Below are positions 42,009 to 51,890 of a stretch of DNA of 54,215 bases, piece by piece; the first letter of the stretch is position 1, and each line of letters starts with the position of its first letter. The DNA is from an uncultured delta proteobacterium (GTDB lineage: Bacteria; Desulfobacterota; Syntrophia; Syntrophales; UBA8958): contig CAISJV010000055.1 of assembly GCA_903885795.1 (NCBI GenBank), positions 1 to 54,215 of the forward strand, given 5' to 3'. The position numbers were made by a program, and so were the translations under genes. Below the pieces are notes generated by a model. It was given only the letters and a program-made list of their open reading frames with translations, did not search any database and was not told where the DNA came from.

Positions 42009-43183
42009 TGGAACAGGTCAAAAGAATACAGACCCTGCAAAGGCTGATCGCCGCTCAGGGATTGGGGGGCGCCCTGATTGGTTATTCCCGAAATATTCTT
42101 TACTTCACCGGGACGGCCCAGCCGTCTCATCTTGTCGTCCTGCCTGACGAATACACCCTGTACGTTCGGAGTGGTCTGGATTTCGCCCTCAACGATATTT
42201 TCATCCCTAAAGAAAAGGTGAAAGAGGAAAGACGATTGGACAAGATTTCCGAGGTTTTCTTAAAGAGAATGCAACCGTCCGGCGGCAAGATCGGTGTGGA
42301 GCTGGATATTTTAACAGCGGAGCAATTTCTGAACATCAAGAAACTCTTTCCCGGATACGATTTTGTCAATATCTCTCCGCTTGTTCTGGAACAGCGAAAG
42401 ACAAAGACCCCCGGGGAAATTGAGCAGATCAGGAAAGCCTGCCAGGCAATTCACGCTGGCCATGAAGCGGTCCTTTCGTCTTTAAAGGATGGGATAACGG
42501 AACTGGAACTTGCCGCTGCCGTGGAAAACGCCCACCGCCTGGCGGGTCATGAGGGCATCTTCTTCATCCGCCAGCCCGATTTTTTCATGAGCCGCGGCCC
42601 CATAACCTCAGGTCCCAACCTTTTCAAGATCAGCGGCGTCGTTTACACCATTACCGGCGTGGGGTTGAGCCCCGCCGTTCCGGCAGGTCCCTCGCAAAGA
42701 ATAATAAATGCCGGGGACATTGTCATTGTTGATATTCCTACCCTTGTAAACGGCTATCATGCCGATCAGACACGGACCTATTGTGTGGGGAAGGCCGGAA
42801 AAGAAATTCATTCCATGTACGACGATCTGCAGGCGATCGCCGATCATCTCATTGCCAATATCAGGCCCGGAACGGCCTGCCATGACATTCACCGGATGGC
42901 CGTCGATAAAGCCTATGAACTGGGACGACAAGATCAGTTCCAGCATTTCGGTGGCGGCAAGAGATCCCGGTTGATCGGCCACGGCATCGGTCTGGAGTTG
43001 AACGAACCTCCCATTCCCTCCGAGTACGACCATTCCCCTGTGGAGGAAGACTATGTTATTGCTTTGGATATGCATATGCTGGATGAGGGTCTGGGGGTTG
43101 TCAAACTGGAGGATATGATTCTGATCAAGAGGACTGGAAACGAAATCCTGACAACCAGCCCCAGGAAACTATTTGAAGTATAA
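42009..43183 (+). CDS. M24-family metallopeptidase (Xaa-Pro aminopeptidase/creatinase-like)
   Basis: I start at the ATG at 42009 (MEQVKRIQTL, ribosome-binding site GGTGGTGAAAG); the longer frame from 41837 runs through transposase relic sequence. The 391-residue protein has a creatinase-N domain (1-125) and the pita-bread domain with metal ligands Asp242, Asp253, His325 and Glu368. The fourth acidic ligand is Asp354 instead of Glu (IALDMHM). It could be a prolidase, aminopeptidase or a related creatinase-fold hydrolase. Confidence 0.85.
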
Positions 43184-43725
43184 AAAAGAGAAACTTTATG
43201 TATACTTTAAGTCGGAAGTGCCGGCAAACTGCTCCTCAACGAATGACAGACAGGTCTCACTAAGGCCTTAGATTTTCCGAATCTGATGGGTTATGATGAA
43301 GACTCTCCGCGAAGGCGGCGACATCCAAAGATGGCCAGACAAGCATAAGCTCCCCGCCTTGGAATTGATGGTCAGCCTGAGTTCTCATTTACCGAATAGG
43401 GGTGGCAGATGGCACGGCACTGAGGATTATGTGAAGCTATCAGCCACTTCAGTACAACTGGTAATCCTCACTACAATTATAAATCGAAAACCATTGACTT
43501 GTGTTGTGCGTAAGAAAGGCATCCTAATACTTTACTAATAAAGTATGTCAGTCTAAACAAACATACCCACCGTAAAAGCCCATTCAGAGCCTTGATCTTC
43601 GAGTAAGGAGTTTTGTGTCAACCTGGGGACGTAGCTGGGCAGGTTTTCAGTGCTCCCCCGGTTTTGCATGCTCTCCAATCTGCAAGATTGCACAAACCAC
43701 GGAAATGACACAACGGAAATAACGC
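43184..43725. other. 542-bp intergenic region
   Basis: An 81-codon plus frame at 43293 has no family and no ribosome-binding site. A small inverted repeat ATACTTTA-CTAA-TAAAGTAT lies at 43530-43549. No other feature is supported. Confidence 0.4.
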
Positions 43726-43761
43726 TTGCTAACTGGTGACGAATATGTCAACATACAGGCA

Positions 43762-44106
43762 ATGAAAAACACTCGACCCGTTTCATGGATTAAGGCAGCG
43801 AGGAAGGATTTCGATGAATTTCCTGGGAATGTACAACGCGACATGCTTACTGCTCTCGCTATTGCTGCGGAGGGGGAAAAGTCGGACAACGTCAAACCGT
43901 TCAAGGGCGTTGACGGCGGCGTGTTTCAAATCGCACTTCGCTATCGTGGGGATGCTTTTCGTGTCATTTACGCCGTGAAAATCGACCATGACATTTGGGT
44001 GATTCACGCATTTCAAAAGAAATCGACGACAGGGATAAAGACACCTCAAAGGGAGATTGACCTTATCTGCCAACGCTTAAAGCAACTGAAGGAGGCCCTG
44101 AAATGA
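43762..44106 (+). CDS. higB: HigB-like (RelE/Gp49-type) toxin
   Basis: Read from MKNTRPVSWIKAARKDF (alternative start 43726), it has ~114 residues with the typical order of phage Gp49-like RelE toxins: KDFDEFPGNVQRDM, then GGVFQIALRYRGDAFRVIYAV and IWVIHAFQKKSTTGIKTPQREIDLI. These ribosome-dependent mRNA interferases are inhibited by a partner encoded downstream. The stop overlaps the antitoxin start (ATGA), the usual toxin-first higBA order. Confidence 0.9.
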   Translation: MKNTRPVSWIKAARKDFDEFPGNVQRDMLTALAIAAEGEKSDNVKPFKGVDGGVFQIALRYRGDAFRVIYAVKIDHDIWVIHAFQKKSTTGIKTPQREIDLICQRLKQLKEALK

Positions 44107-44426
44107 GCGACAAATTAGAACTACTTCGCGGCAGCGGCAATGTATTTTCCGACTTTGGCCGTAAAGATGCCGGCTTAGAGCAGGCTCGCGCCGTTCTTGC
44201 AGCGGAGGTCATCCGCATGCTTGACGCACGTGGCCTCTCAACACGCGATGCCGAAAAGCTGACGGGCGTAGGCCATTCGGAGTTTTCGCGCATTCGCAAT
44301 GCGAAACTTGACCGCTTTACCCTTGACAGGATGATAGCTATTCTCGGCAAGCTCGATGAGAATGTTGAGGTGAGCATCACTTTCCAACCTCGTCGTTACG
44401 AAACCTACGAAAGACCGAGCATTTGA
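44103..44426 (+). CDS. higA: HigA-like XRE antitoxin
   Basis: The 107-residue protein has a helix-turn-helix at about 35-85 (AAEVIRMLDARGLSTRDAEKLTGVGHSEFSRIRN...DRFTLDRMIAIL) of the type paired with Gp49-like toxins. It neutralises HigB and represses the pair's promoter. It overlaps the toxin gene by 4 bp. Confidence 0.9.
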   Translation: MSDKLELLRGSGNVFSDFGRKDAGLEQARAVLAAEVIRMLDARGLSTRDAEKLTGVGHSEFSRIRNAKLDRFTLDRMIAILGKLDENVEVSITFQPRRYETYERPSI

Positions 44427-44976
44427 TAACATTGGGTGAGTTTCTGTTGGCCTGCTTGTAACCAATATCAGTCAAGCGTAAACAAAGTATGCAGGTTTCT
44501 GCCGGTTATCGTTGATCTGCAAACACACATAGATGTGTGGACTCGAAGGTGTAACGCCTGCCACTGGACTTTATTCTTATGCTAATACTCAAGACAATAT
44601 CCATCCCACAATTTTGTTTCACGATCCATATTCTAAAAAACGCAGCATCTGGAGCTTTTTAGAATCCATGGCTATCTGAACCGCCATCATGAAGACAAAA
44701 CGGCAGCCGACAAAATATTGATGTAGGCAACGATATGTACAGGAAATTGTTCACACCCTCGCTCACCAGAAAAATCACCCTTTAAAAAATATGCGTTGCA
44801 ACCCGTATCATTGATCCTGCCTCTTATGGTAACGAAACGGGTCCTCTAAATAATATCAATATGAATATCTAAAACGATTGACTTAAATAGATGAATAGTG
44901 GTAATAAACAATCGTAATATGGATATTGAAATGGTGAACAACGGTTGACTTATGTTACCACCGGGAAAGAGATGCT
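44427..44976. other. 550-bp intergenic region
   Basis: No gene is supported. The last 125 bp hold a nested inverted repeat and repeated CG-TTGACTTA elements upstream of the serine recombinase, listed separately. The rest shows nothing. Confidence 0.4.
44856..44929. repeat. nested inverted repeat upstream of the serine recombinase
   Basis: TCAATATGAATAT...CGATTG (44856-44880) is mirrored by CAATCG...ATATGGATATTGA (44909-44929). CGATTGACTTA at 44875 recurs as CGGTTGACTTA at 44944. Such arrays are typical of resolvase binding (res) sites or of an operator/promoter. Confidence 0.55.
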
Positions 44977-45705
44977 ATGAAAAACAATAAAGGGAAGATT
45001 GTGGCTCAAAATAAAACATGGGCATATCTCAGGGTATCAACGGATGTCCAGGACATAGAAAACCAGAGATTGGAAGTCCTAAAACTGGCAAATGATCGCG
45101 ACCTAGGGTCCGTTACCTTTGTCGAAGACCCTGCAGTGTCGGGAAAGGTTCCCTGGCGAGACCGCAAGATCGCAGACACTTTGTCCGCAATGCAATCCGG
45201 TGACACATTGATCGTCGCTGAACTATCGCGACTGGGCAGGTCGATGTATGAAATAATGGAGATCCTGGCCCTGGCAGTGCAGCGCGGCATCAGGATCTAT
45301 GCATCGAAAGGCGGATGGTCTCTTGACGAAACTATCCAGAGCAAGATCATGGCAATGGTCTTTGCTATGGCAGCGGAAATCGAACGGGATCTGAACGTGC
45401 AAAGAACCCGAGCTGCGATGGCAACTCGTCGGGCTATGGCTGCCAACGGTAAGTCCTGGATATCGAAGTCTGGAAATGTCGTCAACGGTCTTGGCCGGCC
45501 AAAAGGTCCGGGGCCGTCCAAGCTCGACAAGTATGAGGCGCTTATCAAGGAGCGCCTGGCAGTGGGAGTGCCGATTAGCAGGATTGCCAAGCAACACGAC
45601 ACGACTGCTGCAAATCTTCGGAATTGGATGAAGAAGCGCGGAATAAACAAGCAAGGCAATGTGTCAGAATCTCCATGGGATGAAAAATGCCGTACTTCCC
45701 CCTGA
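44977..45705 (+). CDS. serine recombinase (resolvase/invertase family)
   Basis: The 242-residue protein has an N-terminal catalytic domain with nucleophile Ser21 (YLRVSTDVQDIENQ), the Arg-rich active site in SRLGRSMYEIMEIL, and helix E (IMAMVFAMAAEIERDLNVQRT). The C-terminal helix-turn-helix (VGVPISRIAKQHDTTAANLRNWM) binds DNA. Size and domains fit resolvase/invertase rather than large integrases. The SF2 helicase gene follows 19 bp later, an unusual partnership. Confidence 0.9.
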   Translation: MKNNKGKIVAQNKTWAYLRVSTDVQDIENQRLEVLKLANDRDLGSVTFVEDPAVSGKVPWRDRKIADTLSAMQSGDTLIVAELSRLGRSMYEIMEILALAVQRGIRIYASKGGWSLDETIQSKIMAMVFAMAAEIERDLNVQRTRAAMATRRAMAANGKSWISKSGNVVNGLGRPKGPGPSKLDKYEALIKERLAVGVPISRIAKQHDTTAANLRNWMKKRGINKQGNVSESPWDEKCRTSP

Positions 45706-45724
45706 TCGGAAAGAAGACTGAAAA

Positions 45725-47077
45725 GTGAAGATCCTCCTCAAGGAGAATATATGTATAAGTGAAGCACCAGAGATCCTGCTGAAGGAGATCCGTGATACCT
45801 TCACCATTGAAAATCCCTTGTGGATTGACAATGCCCGAATGGGACGTTGGCAGGGGAAGACGGATCACTGGTTGACCTTTTTTAAAAAGCTTCCCGGTGG
45901 GCTGTCGATACCCAGGGGCGCCATGGGATTGATCCTTTATTTCTGCAAGAAAAAGGATATTCGATATCAGATCACTGACAATCGGCGAAATCTACCGCCA
46001 GTGGACTTTACTTTCGATGGAATTCTCAAAGGATATCAACAGCGGGCCGTCAAGGACATTCTGATCCGTGATTTCAATGTCCTGCAAGCCGGAACGGGTA
46101 CAGGAAAGACGATTATGGCGTTATATGCCATTGTCGAAAGGAAACAGCCATGTCTTGTAATTGTTCATAGCAAGGAATTATTGAATCAATGGATTGATCG
46201 TATCGAACAGTTCCTGGAGATTTCACGGGATGAGATTGGGATTATTGGTAACGGCAAGAAGCGGATCGGGGAAAAGATCACTGTAGGGATCGTGAACAGC
46301 ATCTATCCCATTGCTGACGAGATTAAGGAGCATATTGGGCATCTAGTCGTTGATGAATGTCACCGGACGCCCAGTCGGACTTTCACCGAAGCCGTCACCA
46401 CCTTTGACAGCAAATTTATGGTGGGATTATCGGCAACACCTTTTCGTAGAGATGGATTGACAAAGCTGATTGGTTGGCACCTGGGGCGGCAAGTGGAAGT
46501 TAATAATTCCGAATTAACGGAAAATGACATCATCAAGAACGTCGAGGTCATAATCAGGGAAACGGAATTCTCGACTGATTTTGACGCCTCTGAAGAGTAT
46601 CCTCAAATGCTGAGCGAACTCACCGAGGACAGGGGAAGGAACCTTCTCATAGCGGCAGACATCGTGAAAGAGGTCAGTAACAACGGCGGCGTCTGCTTGG
46701 CATTGTCAGACAGGAAAGAGCATTGCCGTACCCTGGCAGACATCCTGGGCCAACAGGGGATAATTGCCGATGTTCTGACCGGGGAAGTGTCGAACGTGGG
46801 AAGGAAGGATATTATTGACAGACTAGGAGCCGGAAAGGTCAAGGTTTTGATTGCCACGGGTCAATTGATAGGGGAAGGTTTCGATTGCCGGGGACTGTCA
46901 ACATTATTCCTGACTACACCCATAAAGTTTGATGGCCGGGTTATCCAGTATGCCGGCCGGATATTACGGACGTCACAAGGAAAAGAAAAGGCGAAAATTT
47001 ATGACTATGTTGATAAGCGTATCGGTGTATTACGATCAGCGGCATATGCACGGCAAAAGGTGTATTCAAAGATTTAA
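45725..47077 (+). CDS. superfamily 2 DNA/RNA helicase (XPB/RAD25-like)
   Basis: Of 450 residues, the first ~95 form an uncharacterised N-terminal domain. Helicase motifs follow: GTGTGKT (123-129), VVDECHR (208-214), SATPFR (236-241), and in the second RecA fold IATGQLIGEGFDCRGLSTL and QYAGRILR. GTG start. It is close to the XPB-like helicases of mobile elements and restriction-type systems. It forms an operon with the serine recombinase. Confidence 0.88.
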   Translation: MKILLKENICISEAPEILLKEIRDTFTIENPLWIDNARMGRWQGKTDHWLTFFKKLPGGLSIPRGAMGLILYFCKKKDIRYQITDNRRNLPPVDFTFDGILKGYQQRAVKDILIRDFNVLQAGTGTGKTIMALYAIVERKQPCLVIVHSKELLNQWIDRIEQFLEISRDEIGIIGNGKKRIGEKITVGIVNSIYPIADEIKEHIGHLVVDECHRTPSRTFTEAVTTFDSKFMVGLSATPFRRDGLTKLIGWHLGRQVEVNNSELTENDIIKNVEVIIRETEFSTDFDASEEYPQMLSELTEDRGRNLLIAADIVKEVSNNGGVCLALSDRKEHCRTLADILGQQGIIADVLTGEVSNVGRKDIIDRLGAGKVKVLIATGQLIGEGFDCRGLSTLFLTTPIKFDGRVIQYAGRILRTSQGKEKAKIYDYVDKRIGVLRSAAYARQKVYSKI

Positions 47078-47094
47078 TCTCATAGGGTATAATT

Positions 47095-47114
47095 CCCCGC
47101 CGCTTGCGGCGGGG
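47095..47114. terminator. GC-rich hairpin after the helicase gene
   Basis: CCCCGCCGC and GCGGCGGGG form a 9-bp stem 18 bp after the helicase stop. No T-run follows on either strand, so it may be a REP-like element rather than a true terminator. Confidence 0.5.
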
Positions 47115-47197
47115 AGCTTCATTTATTGATGACCGTATTTTGAAGCGGCAAGATTCAGGCCCTGATCATTGTTATAATCTTTTTGCAGATCTTGCCG

Positions 47198-47608
47198 TCA
47201 GGCCTGGAATTCTTTACTCCGGACAATGTTGAAATTATCAACACTTATATATTCTTTGCCCTTTAAATACATAGCCAGTTCCGCATCTGTACCACCTCTG
47301 CTTTTCACTTCGAAAGCTGAAGAAAGGTCATCATCTGCTTGTGCTACAGCTTGAGATTCTTCTGGAACCACATGGTTTGGTTTTACAAGAACAAAATGAT
47401 ATGACCATTCTCCATTTGGCATTGATTTAAAGCATGCGATTGATGGCATATACTGCCCCACATCACCATATGAACCTGTTTCAAAGCGACACTTGGATTT
47501 AAACTCCGGGTTCACAACAAAACTGTCTTTTCCCAAACAGCACTTCTTGTATTTGTTTCCACTGCCGCAGGGACAAGGATCATTTCTTCCGATTTCTTTT
47601 TTAGCCAT
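47198..47608 (-). CDS. SEC-C motif protein
   Basis: Residues 7-25 of this 136-residue protein ([18 protein letters not shown]) are the SEC-C zinc-binding motif of SecA C-termini, usually preceding small uncharacterised proteins. The remainder has no family I recognise. It is on the minus strand, just downstream of the HU/IHF gene. It may bind zinc and the ribosome or another protein; function unknown. Confidence 0.85.
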   Translation of the reverse strand: MAKKEIGRNDPCPCGSGNKYKKCCLGKDSFVVNPEFKSKCRFETGSYGDVGQYMPSIACFKSMPNGEWSYHFVLVKPNHVVPEESQAVAQADDDLSSAFEVKSRGGTDAELAMYLKGKEYISVDNFNIVRSKEFQA

Positions 47609-47677
47609 ATTATCGACTCATTTTGGTGTTTATCATTGCAGCTATGCATTCAGATTTTGCCGATTCCTCAATGATAA

Positions 47678-47956
47678 TTATTTATGATCAACCAATCCCT
47701 TCAATTCTTTCCCCACCTTAAAATGCGGCAGCTTTTTTGACCGCACATCAGCATTTTTTCCCGTCTTCGGATTCTTTCCTTTATATGCCTTGTATTCCCT
47801 TACAGAAAAGCTCCCGAATCCCCTGATCTCGATTCTGTCTCCCTTTTTCAGTGTATCTGTAAACCCTTTCAGGATTAGATTGATTATGTCTTTTGCCTGC
47901 TTTTCGGTCAGATTTTCTTTACCGGCAAGATCCTCGATAAGATCTAATTTGGTCAT
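47678..47956 (-). CDS. HU/IHF-family DNA-binding protein
   Basis: The 92-residue protein shows the complete HU/IHF fold: LTEKQAKDIINLILKGFTDTLKKGDRIEIRGFGSFSVREY, then the Arg-rich beta arm RSKKLPHFKVGKELK with KNPKTGK before it. Length and arm resemble IHF beta. It bends DNA and helps recombinases, replication initiators and sigma54 promoters, all of which occur in the window. The ribosome-binding site GGAGACAGG precedes the ATG. Confidence 0.93.
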   Translation of the reverse strand: MTKLDLIEDLAGKENLTEKQAKDIINLILKGFTDTLKKGDRIEIRGFGSFSVREYKAYKGKNPKTGKNADVRSKKLPHFKVGKELKGLVDHK

Positions 47957-48101
47957 AATGCCTGTCTCCGTTAATTTTATTGTCTTGATTTTTATGAATG
48001 ATATGACTATGTTGATAGATATGTCAATAGAAATTGAAATTCAAGCTGTTCTTTGCTTTGAGAAGATGTTGACCATGATAAATAGTAGGATGTTGTGATG
48101 A

Positions 48102-48172
48102 AGGTTATTTTCACTTAGCTGCCTTGGCGATTGATTTTTCGTCATCGGAGAGGTCCACGGCTCCAAATACAA
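48102..48172 (-). repeat. diverged repeat pair, copy 1 (second copy at 51675-51742)
   Basis: Both copies share GGTTATTTTCACTTAGC, then TGATTTTT-GTC and a G-TTCAAATACAA or CTCCAAATACAA end. On the minus strand copy 1 reads VVFGAVDLSDDEKSIAKAAK and a stop, the C-terminus of a frame (48111-48311) with no recognisable family; copy 2 is broken. It may be the end of a decayed, duplicated gene. Confidence 0.4.
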
Positions 48173-48414
48173 CTCTACACATAGGCTGATTGTGCCATGG
48201 CATTGTATAGGGGAAGAAATGGGCTAATTTTTGAGCGTGATTATTTTGGCAAGAGGTGGTAAATTCTAAAAACAACTCAACATCAATTCCATAAAACATG
48301 TTGGATTTCAACTTATTATCGAACTAAATATCGGAAGAAACCGATCTACTCGACTCCTACTGACAATGTTTTCGGTCTTGTCGAGACTGGTAGTCGCAAG
48401 GATCATTTAAGCTT

Positions 48415-49950
48415 ATGAAAAAGAACGACGTTATCCGTATATCCCTGCCTCCGGATCTCCCCTACCTGCGTTTAGCGCAAATGGTCATCAAGGAAGCGGC
48501 GCTAAAAATCGGGTTTGTCGGTGACGATCTTTATCAAATCGACCTGGCCGCTGAAGAGGCGATCTCCAATGTCATGGTCCACGCTTTTGCCGGCCAGGAA
48601 CGGGAAAACTTTGACCTCATCTGTGAGCGGGCGCCCTTGGGGATGAAGATCACCGTTAAGGAAAAGGGGCTGCCCTTTGATCCTGTTCAGATTCCAGATT
48701 ACCAGCCGACAGAAGATATCGATCAGATGTCGGCCTCCGGGATGGGGGTATTCCTCATGAAGGAATACATGAATGAGGTCTATTTCCGCAATCTCGGCAT
48801 GGAAGGAAAAGAAACAAACCTGATCAAATATCTACCGGCCAAGAGCATAGAGTCATACCTGTCCGCACAGGAACGTGCGGAAGCGGAAACCGCAAAATCA
48901 TTGGAGCCGGAGCCACCCTCCCCAACACTGCCGATTCCGGAACAGATCCCTTATGCGGTCCGGAGGATGGAACCCTCCGAAGCGGTGGAGATTGCCCGGT
49001 GCGCCTATAAATCCCACGGCTATACATTTTTCGACGATCACATCTACTATCCGGAGCGGATTATTGAACTCAATGAGACGGATGAAATGATTTCCGCTGT
49101 TGCTGTGACGGAAGACAATATCTTCATGGGGCACTCCGCCCTCGTCTATCCAAATGAGGAAGCGAGAATCGCGGAATTCACCTTTGTCTTCGTGAACCAG
49201 GAATATCGCGGCCAGGGCTGCATGAAGAGGATCGCCGACTTTCTGTTCCAGTGCCCCAAGAAGAAACCACTTGATGGCCTCTATGTCTACTCCGTAACCA
49301 ACCATGAATTTACCCAGCGGGGAATGGCCCAGTTCGACATCCGCGATTGCGGCCTTCTCCTTGCTTCCAGCCCCGAAACTTGGATCTTCAAAGGCATTGC
49401 AGCCCAGAACCAGCGGATCAGCGTTGCCCTGAGCTTCAAGTATCTCGCCGTTCCCGCGATGATGACCCTCTACCCCCCGGCACAACACCGGGACATTATC
49501 GAGCGTTTGTATACAAACATTGGCGCCCGGAACCACTGCTTTCACACACCAGACGAGGATCTCCGGCAGCGCCTCCCAGCGGAATCGGAAATACGGACCG
49601 ATGTCCTCATGACGGAAAACTGCGCGGAAATTCACGTGATCGGCTACGGCAACAACGTCCTCCATGAAGTCCGAAGAACTTTGCGTGAGCTTTGCTTGAA
49701 GAATGTAGCCGCTATTCAGCTTTTTCTTAATCTGAAAGATCCCCACACCTCTTTCATAACGGCGGAATTTGAAAAAATGGGCTTTTTCTTCGCCGGCATT
49801 CTACCTATGGCCTTAGTCGGGGAAGCATTGATCCTCCAGTACCTGAACAACGTCCGTATAGATTATGACAAGATCGCCCTCTATACGGATGAAGCCCGGC
49901 AGATCAGGGACTATGTCCGGGAAATGGACCCCCATCGAGACTTTCAGTGA
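48415..49950 (+). CDS. RsbW-like ATP-binding domain fused to a GNAT acetyltransferase
   Basis: Residues 1-145 of this 511-residue protein match the anti-sigma-factor serine-kinase fold (HATPase_c_2): N-box EEAISNVMVHAF (47-58) and G-box ASGMGVFLMKEYMNEVYF. After a Pro/Glu-rich linker (150-178), residues about 180-335 form a GNAT fold with acetyl-CoA loop NQEYRGQGCMKRIADFL. The last ~160 residues form another alpha/beta region. The pairing suggests a regulatory protein that senses a partner-switching signal and acetylates a target. It overlaps the amidohydrolase by 4 bp. Confidence 0.8.
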   Translation: MKKNDVIRISLPPDLPYLRLAQMVIKEAALKIGFVGDDLYQIDLAAEEAISNVMVHAFAGQERENFDLICERAPLGMKITVKEKGLPFDPVQIPDYQPTEDIDQMSASGMGVFLMKEYMNEVYFRNLGMEGKETNLIKYLPAKSIESYLSAQERAEAETAKSLEPEPPSPTLPIPEQIPYAVRRMEPSEAVEIARCAYKSHGYTFFDDHIYYPERIIELNETDEMISAVAVTEDNIFMGHSALVYPNEEARIAEFTFVFVNQEYRGQGCMKRIADFLFQCPKKKPLDGLYVYSVTNHEFTQRGMAQFDIRDCGLLLASSPETWIFKGIAAQNQRISVALSFKYLAVPAMMTLYPPAQHRDIIERLYTNIGARNHCFHTPDEDLRQRLPAESEIRTDVLMTENCAEIHVIGYGNNVLHEVRRTLRELCLKNVAAIQLFLNLKDPHTSFITAEFEKMGFFFAGILPMALVGEALILQYLNNVRIDYDKIALYTDEARQIRDYVREMDPHRDFQ

Positions 49951-51584
49951 AACCGCCTGCGGATATCGTCATCAGGGGCGGCCCCATCTATACGGCGGAG
50001 CCCCATTGCCCGTTTGCCACGGCCTTGGCCATCAAGAACGGCAGAATTGCCTACATCGGTAACGAAGACGGGGCAACCGACTGGATAGGAACGGGAACGG
50101 AAACTATCAATGGCGCCGACCGGCTGGTGATCCCCGGATTTCGGGACGCCCATATCCATCCGATTAATGGCAGCCTCTCATGGGTCGAATGCCCCCTTGC
50201 CGGAGAAGAGACCGCTGCCGCATACGTAGAGAAGATAGCCGTTTATGAGGCATCCGACCTCAACAAACCCGTAATCAGGGGCAACGGCTGGCGGCAGGGT
50301 TTGTTTCCTCCGGCAGGTCCGCACAAATCCCTCCTAGACAAAGTCATCCCCGACCGGCCGGTATATCTGACCGCCCTGGATGGTCATTCCGCCTGGGTTA
50401 ATTCCTGCGCCTTGCGGCTGGCCGGGGTGGATGGCCACACCCCTGACCCAACGGGGGGAAAAATCGAAAGGGATCAAGAGACCGGGGCGCCTACGGGAAC
50501 CCTACGGGAGTGGCCAGCCATGAATCTCGTCCAGGCATGTCTGCCTCCTCCCCATCATGACGACCTCCTGGGAGCCATGGAGGTTTTTATGGAAATGGCC
50601 GCCAGGGCCGGTATTGTAGCTGTTCACGAAGCCGCTGCCAAGAGAGAGGAACTGGAGATATATCAGAGCCTCGCCCAAGAGAGGCGCCTCAGTGTCGAGA
50701 TCGGGGCGTCGCTCCTCTGCGAACCGGAAGCCGGTCTGGATCAAATCGAGAGGCTCATTGCCCTGCGGGAATGTTACGGATCCGAATTACTGCGCCCCTT
50801 TTCCGCCAAAATTTTTCTCGACGGTGTCATTGAGAGCCGCACGGCCTTTTTGTCCCAACCTTACGCGCACCAACCGGAGAACAGGGGAACGACGGTCTGG
50901 GATCCGGCAGAATTTAGCGCCATGGCCGCTGCCTTGGACCGTCAGGGGTTTTCCCTCCACATCCACACCGTGGGTGACGGTGCTATTTCCCTGGCCCTCG
51001 CGGCCCTCACCGCTGCCCGCCAAAGGAACGGTATGCACGATCGGCGTCATCAGCTCACCCATCTCGACCTTCTGAAACTCAATGACATGAATCGACTACG
51101 GGATTTAGGTGCCATCGCCAACATGCAGCCCGCCTGGTTCTACGCGGACGAAAGCTTCCGGGAGGCGATTCTGCCCGCCCTGGGCAGGGGAAGATCCAAC
51201 CGTCTCTATCGTCTCTATACGATGCTTTCCCGCGGGGTCAATGTATGTCTGAGCAGCGATTGGCCCTATAGCGGGGGGGTGAGCACCTTCAAGCCCCTAG
51301 AGGCGATTCAGGTCGGCCTGACGAGAAAATCCCTGATTGGCAAGGAAAGACATGCCTTTCACCCTGCGGAACGGGTGGAACTAAGCCAACTCATCGACGG
51401 CTTTACAATTCACAGCGCCTTCGCCAGTTTCCGGGATCATGAAACTGGCTCACTCCGGGTAGGGAAACTGGCCGATCTCGCCGTCTTGGATCGCAACCTT
51501 TTCGCTATTCCCCCGGAAGAGGTTTCCCAGTCCCGGATCCTCCTCACGCTTTTTCGGGGCCAGGCTGTACACCGGGATATTTGA
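49947..51584 (+). CDS. amidohydrolase family protein (YtcJ-like)
   Basis: This 545-residue metal-dependent hydrolase has HxH at His69/His71 (GFRDAHIHPINGS), later HIHTVGDGAISLAL, HQLTHLDLL and SSDWPYSGG blocks, and the C-terminal composite domain (HETGSLRVGKLADLAVLD). YtcJ relatives act on unidentified amides or formamides. The GTG start overlaps the previous stop (GTGA), so it is translated together with the RsbW-GNAT gene. Confidence 0.9.
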   Translation: MKPPADIVIRGGPIYTAEPHCPFATALAIKNGRIAYIGNEDGATDWIGTGTETINGADRLVIPGFRDAHIHPINGSLSWVECPLAGEETAAAYVEKIAVYEASDLNKPVIRGNGWRQGLFPPAGPHKSLLDKVIPDRPVYLTALDGHSAWVNSCALRLAGVDGHTPDPTGGKIERDQETGAPTGTLREWPAMNLVQACLPPPHHDDLLGAMEVFMEMAARAGIVAVHEAAAKREELEIYQSLAQERRLSVEIGASLLCEPEAGLDQIERLIALRECYGSELLRPFSAKIFLDGVIESRTAFLSQPYAHQPENRGTTVWDPAEFSAMAAALDRQGFSLHIHTVGDGAISLALAALTAARQRNGMHDRRHQLTHLDLLKLNDMNRLRDLGAIANMQPAWFYADESFREAILPALGRGRSNRLYRLYTMLSRGVNVCLSSDWPYSGGVSTFKPLEAIQVGLTRKSLIGKERHAFHPAERVELSQLIDGFTIHSAFASFRDHETGSLRVGKLADLAVLDRNLFAIPPEEVSQSRILLTLFRGQAVHRDI

Positions 51585-51890
51585 GATGCTGCTTTTGAGT
51601 ATGATGGAAGTTCTACGGCGTGAAAGCACAGCTATGTTTCCATTGGCCAAAATAGCAGGATTTTGTAGAGAGGGTTATTTTCACTTAGCCTTCTGATGGA
51701 TTGATTTTTTGTCGGTGCAGAGATCACAGGTTCAAATACAAAGCGAGAATTTGGTTGATCGGGTCAGATTATTGAATGCCGTTTGGAATGTGCGAATGCC
51801 CGACAGCCTTTTTTCAGTTGAGATATTTCATCTGTTTCTCGTCAATCTGGGGCTTGACATGATAACAATATCTGATACTACTCTTTAACA
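51585..51890. other. 306-bp intergenic region
   Basis: It contains the second, degraded copy of the repeat at 48102 (here 51675-51742). It also has a TTGACA at 51854-51859, about 30 bp upstream of the toxin start, which with the AT-rich sequence after it could be the hicAB promoter. Confidence 0.45.
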
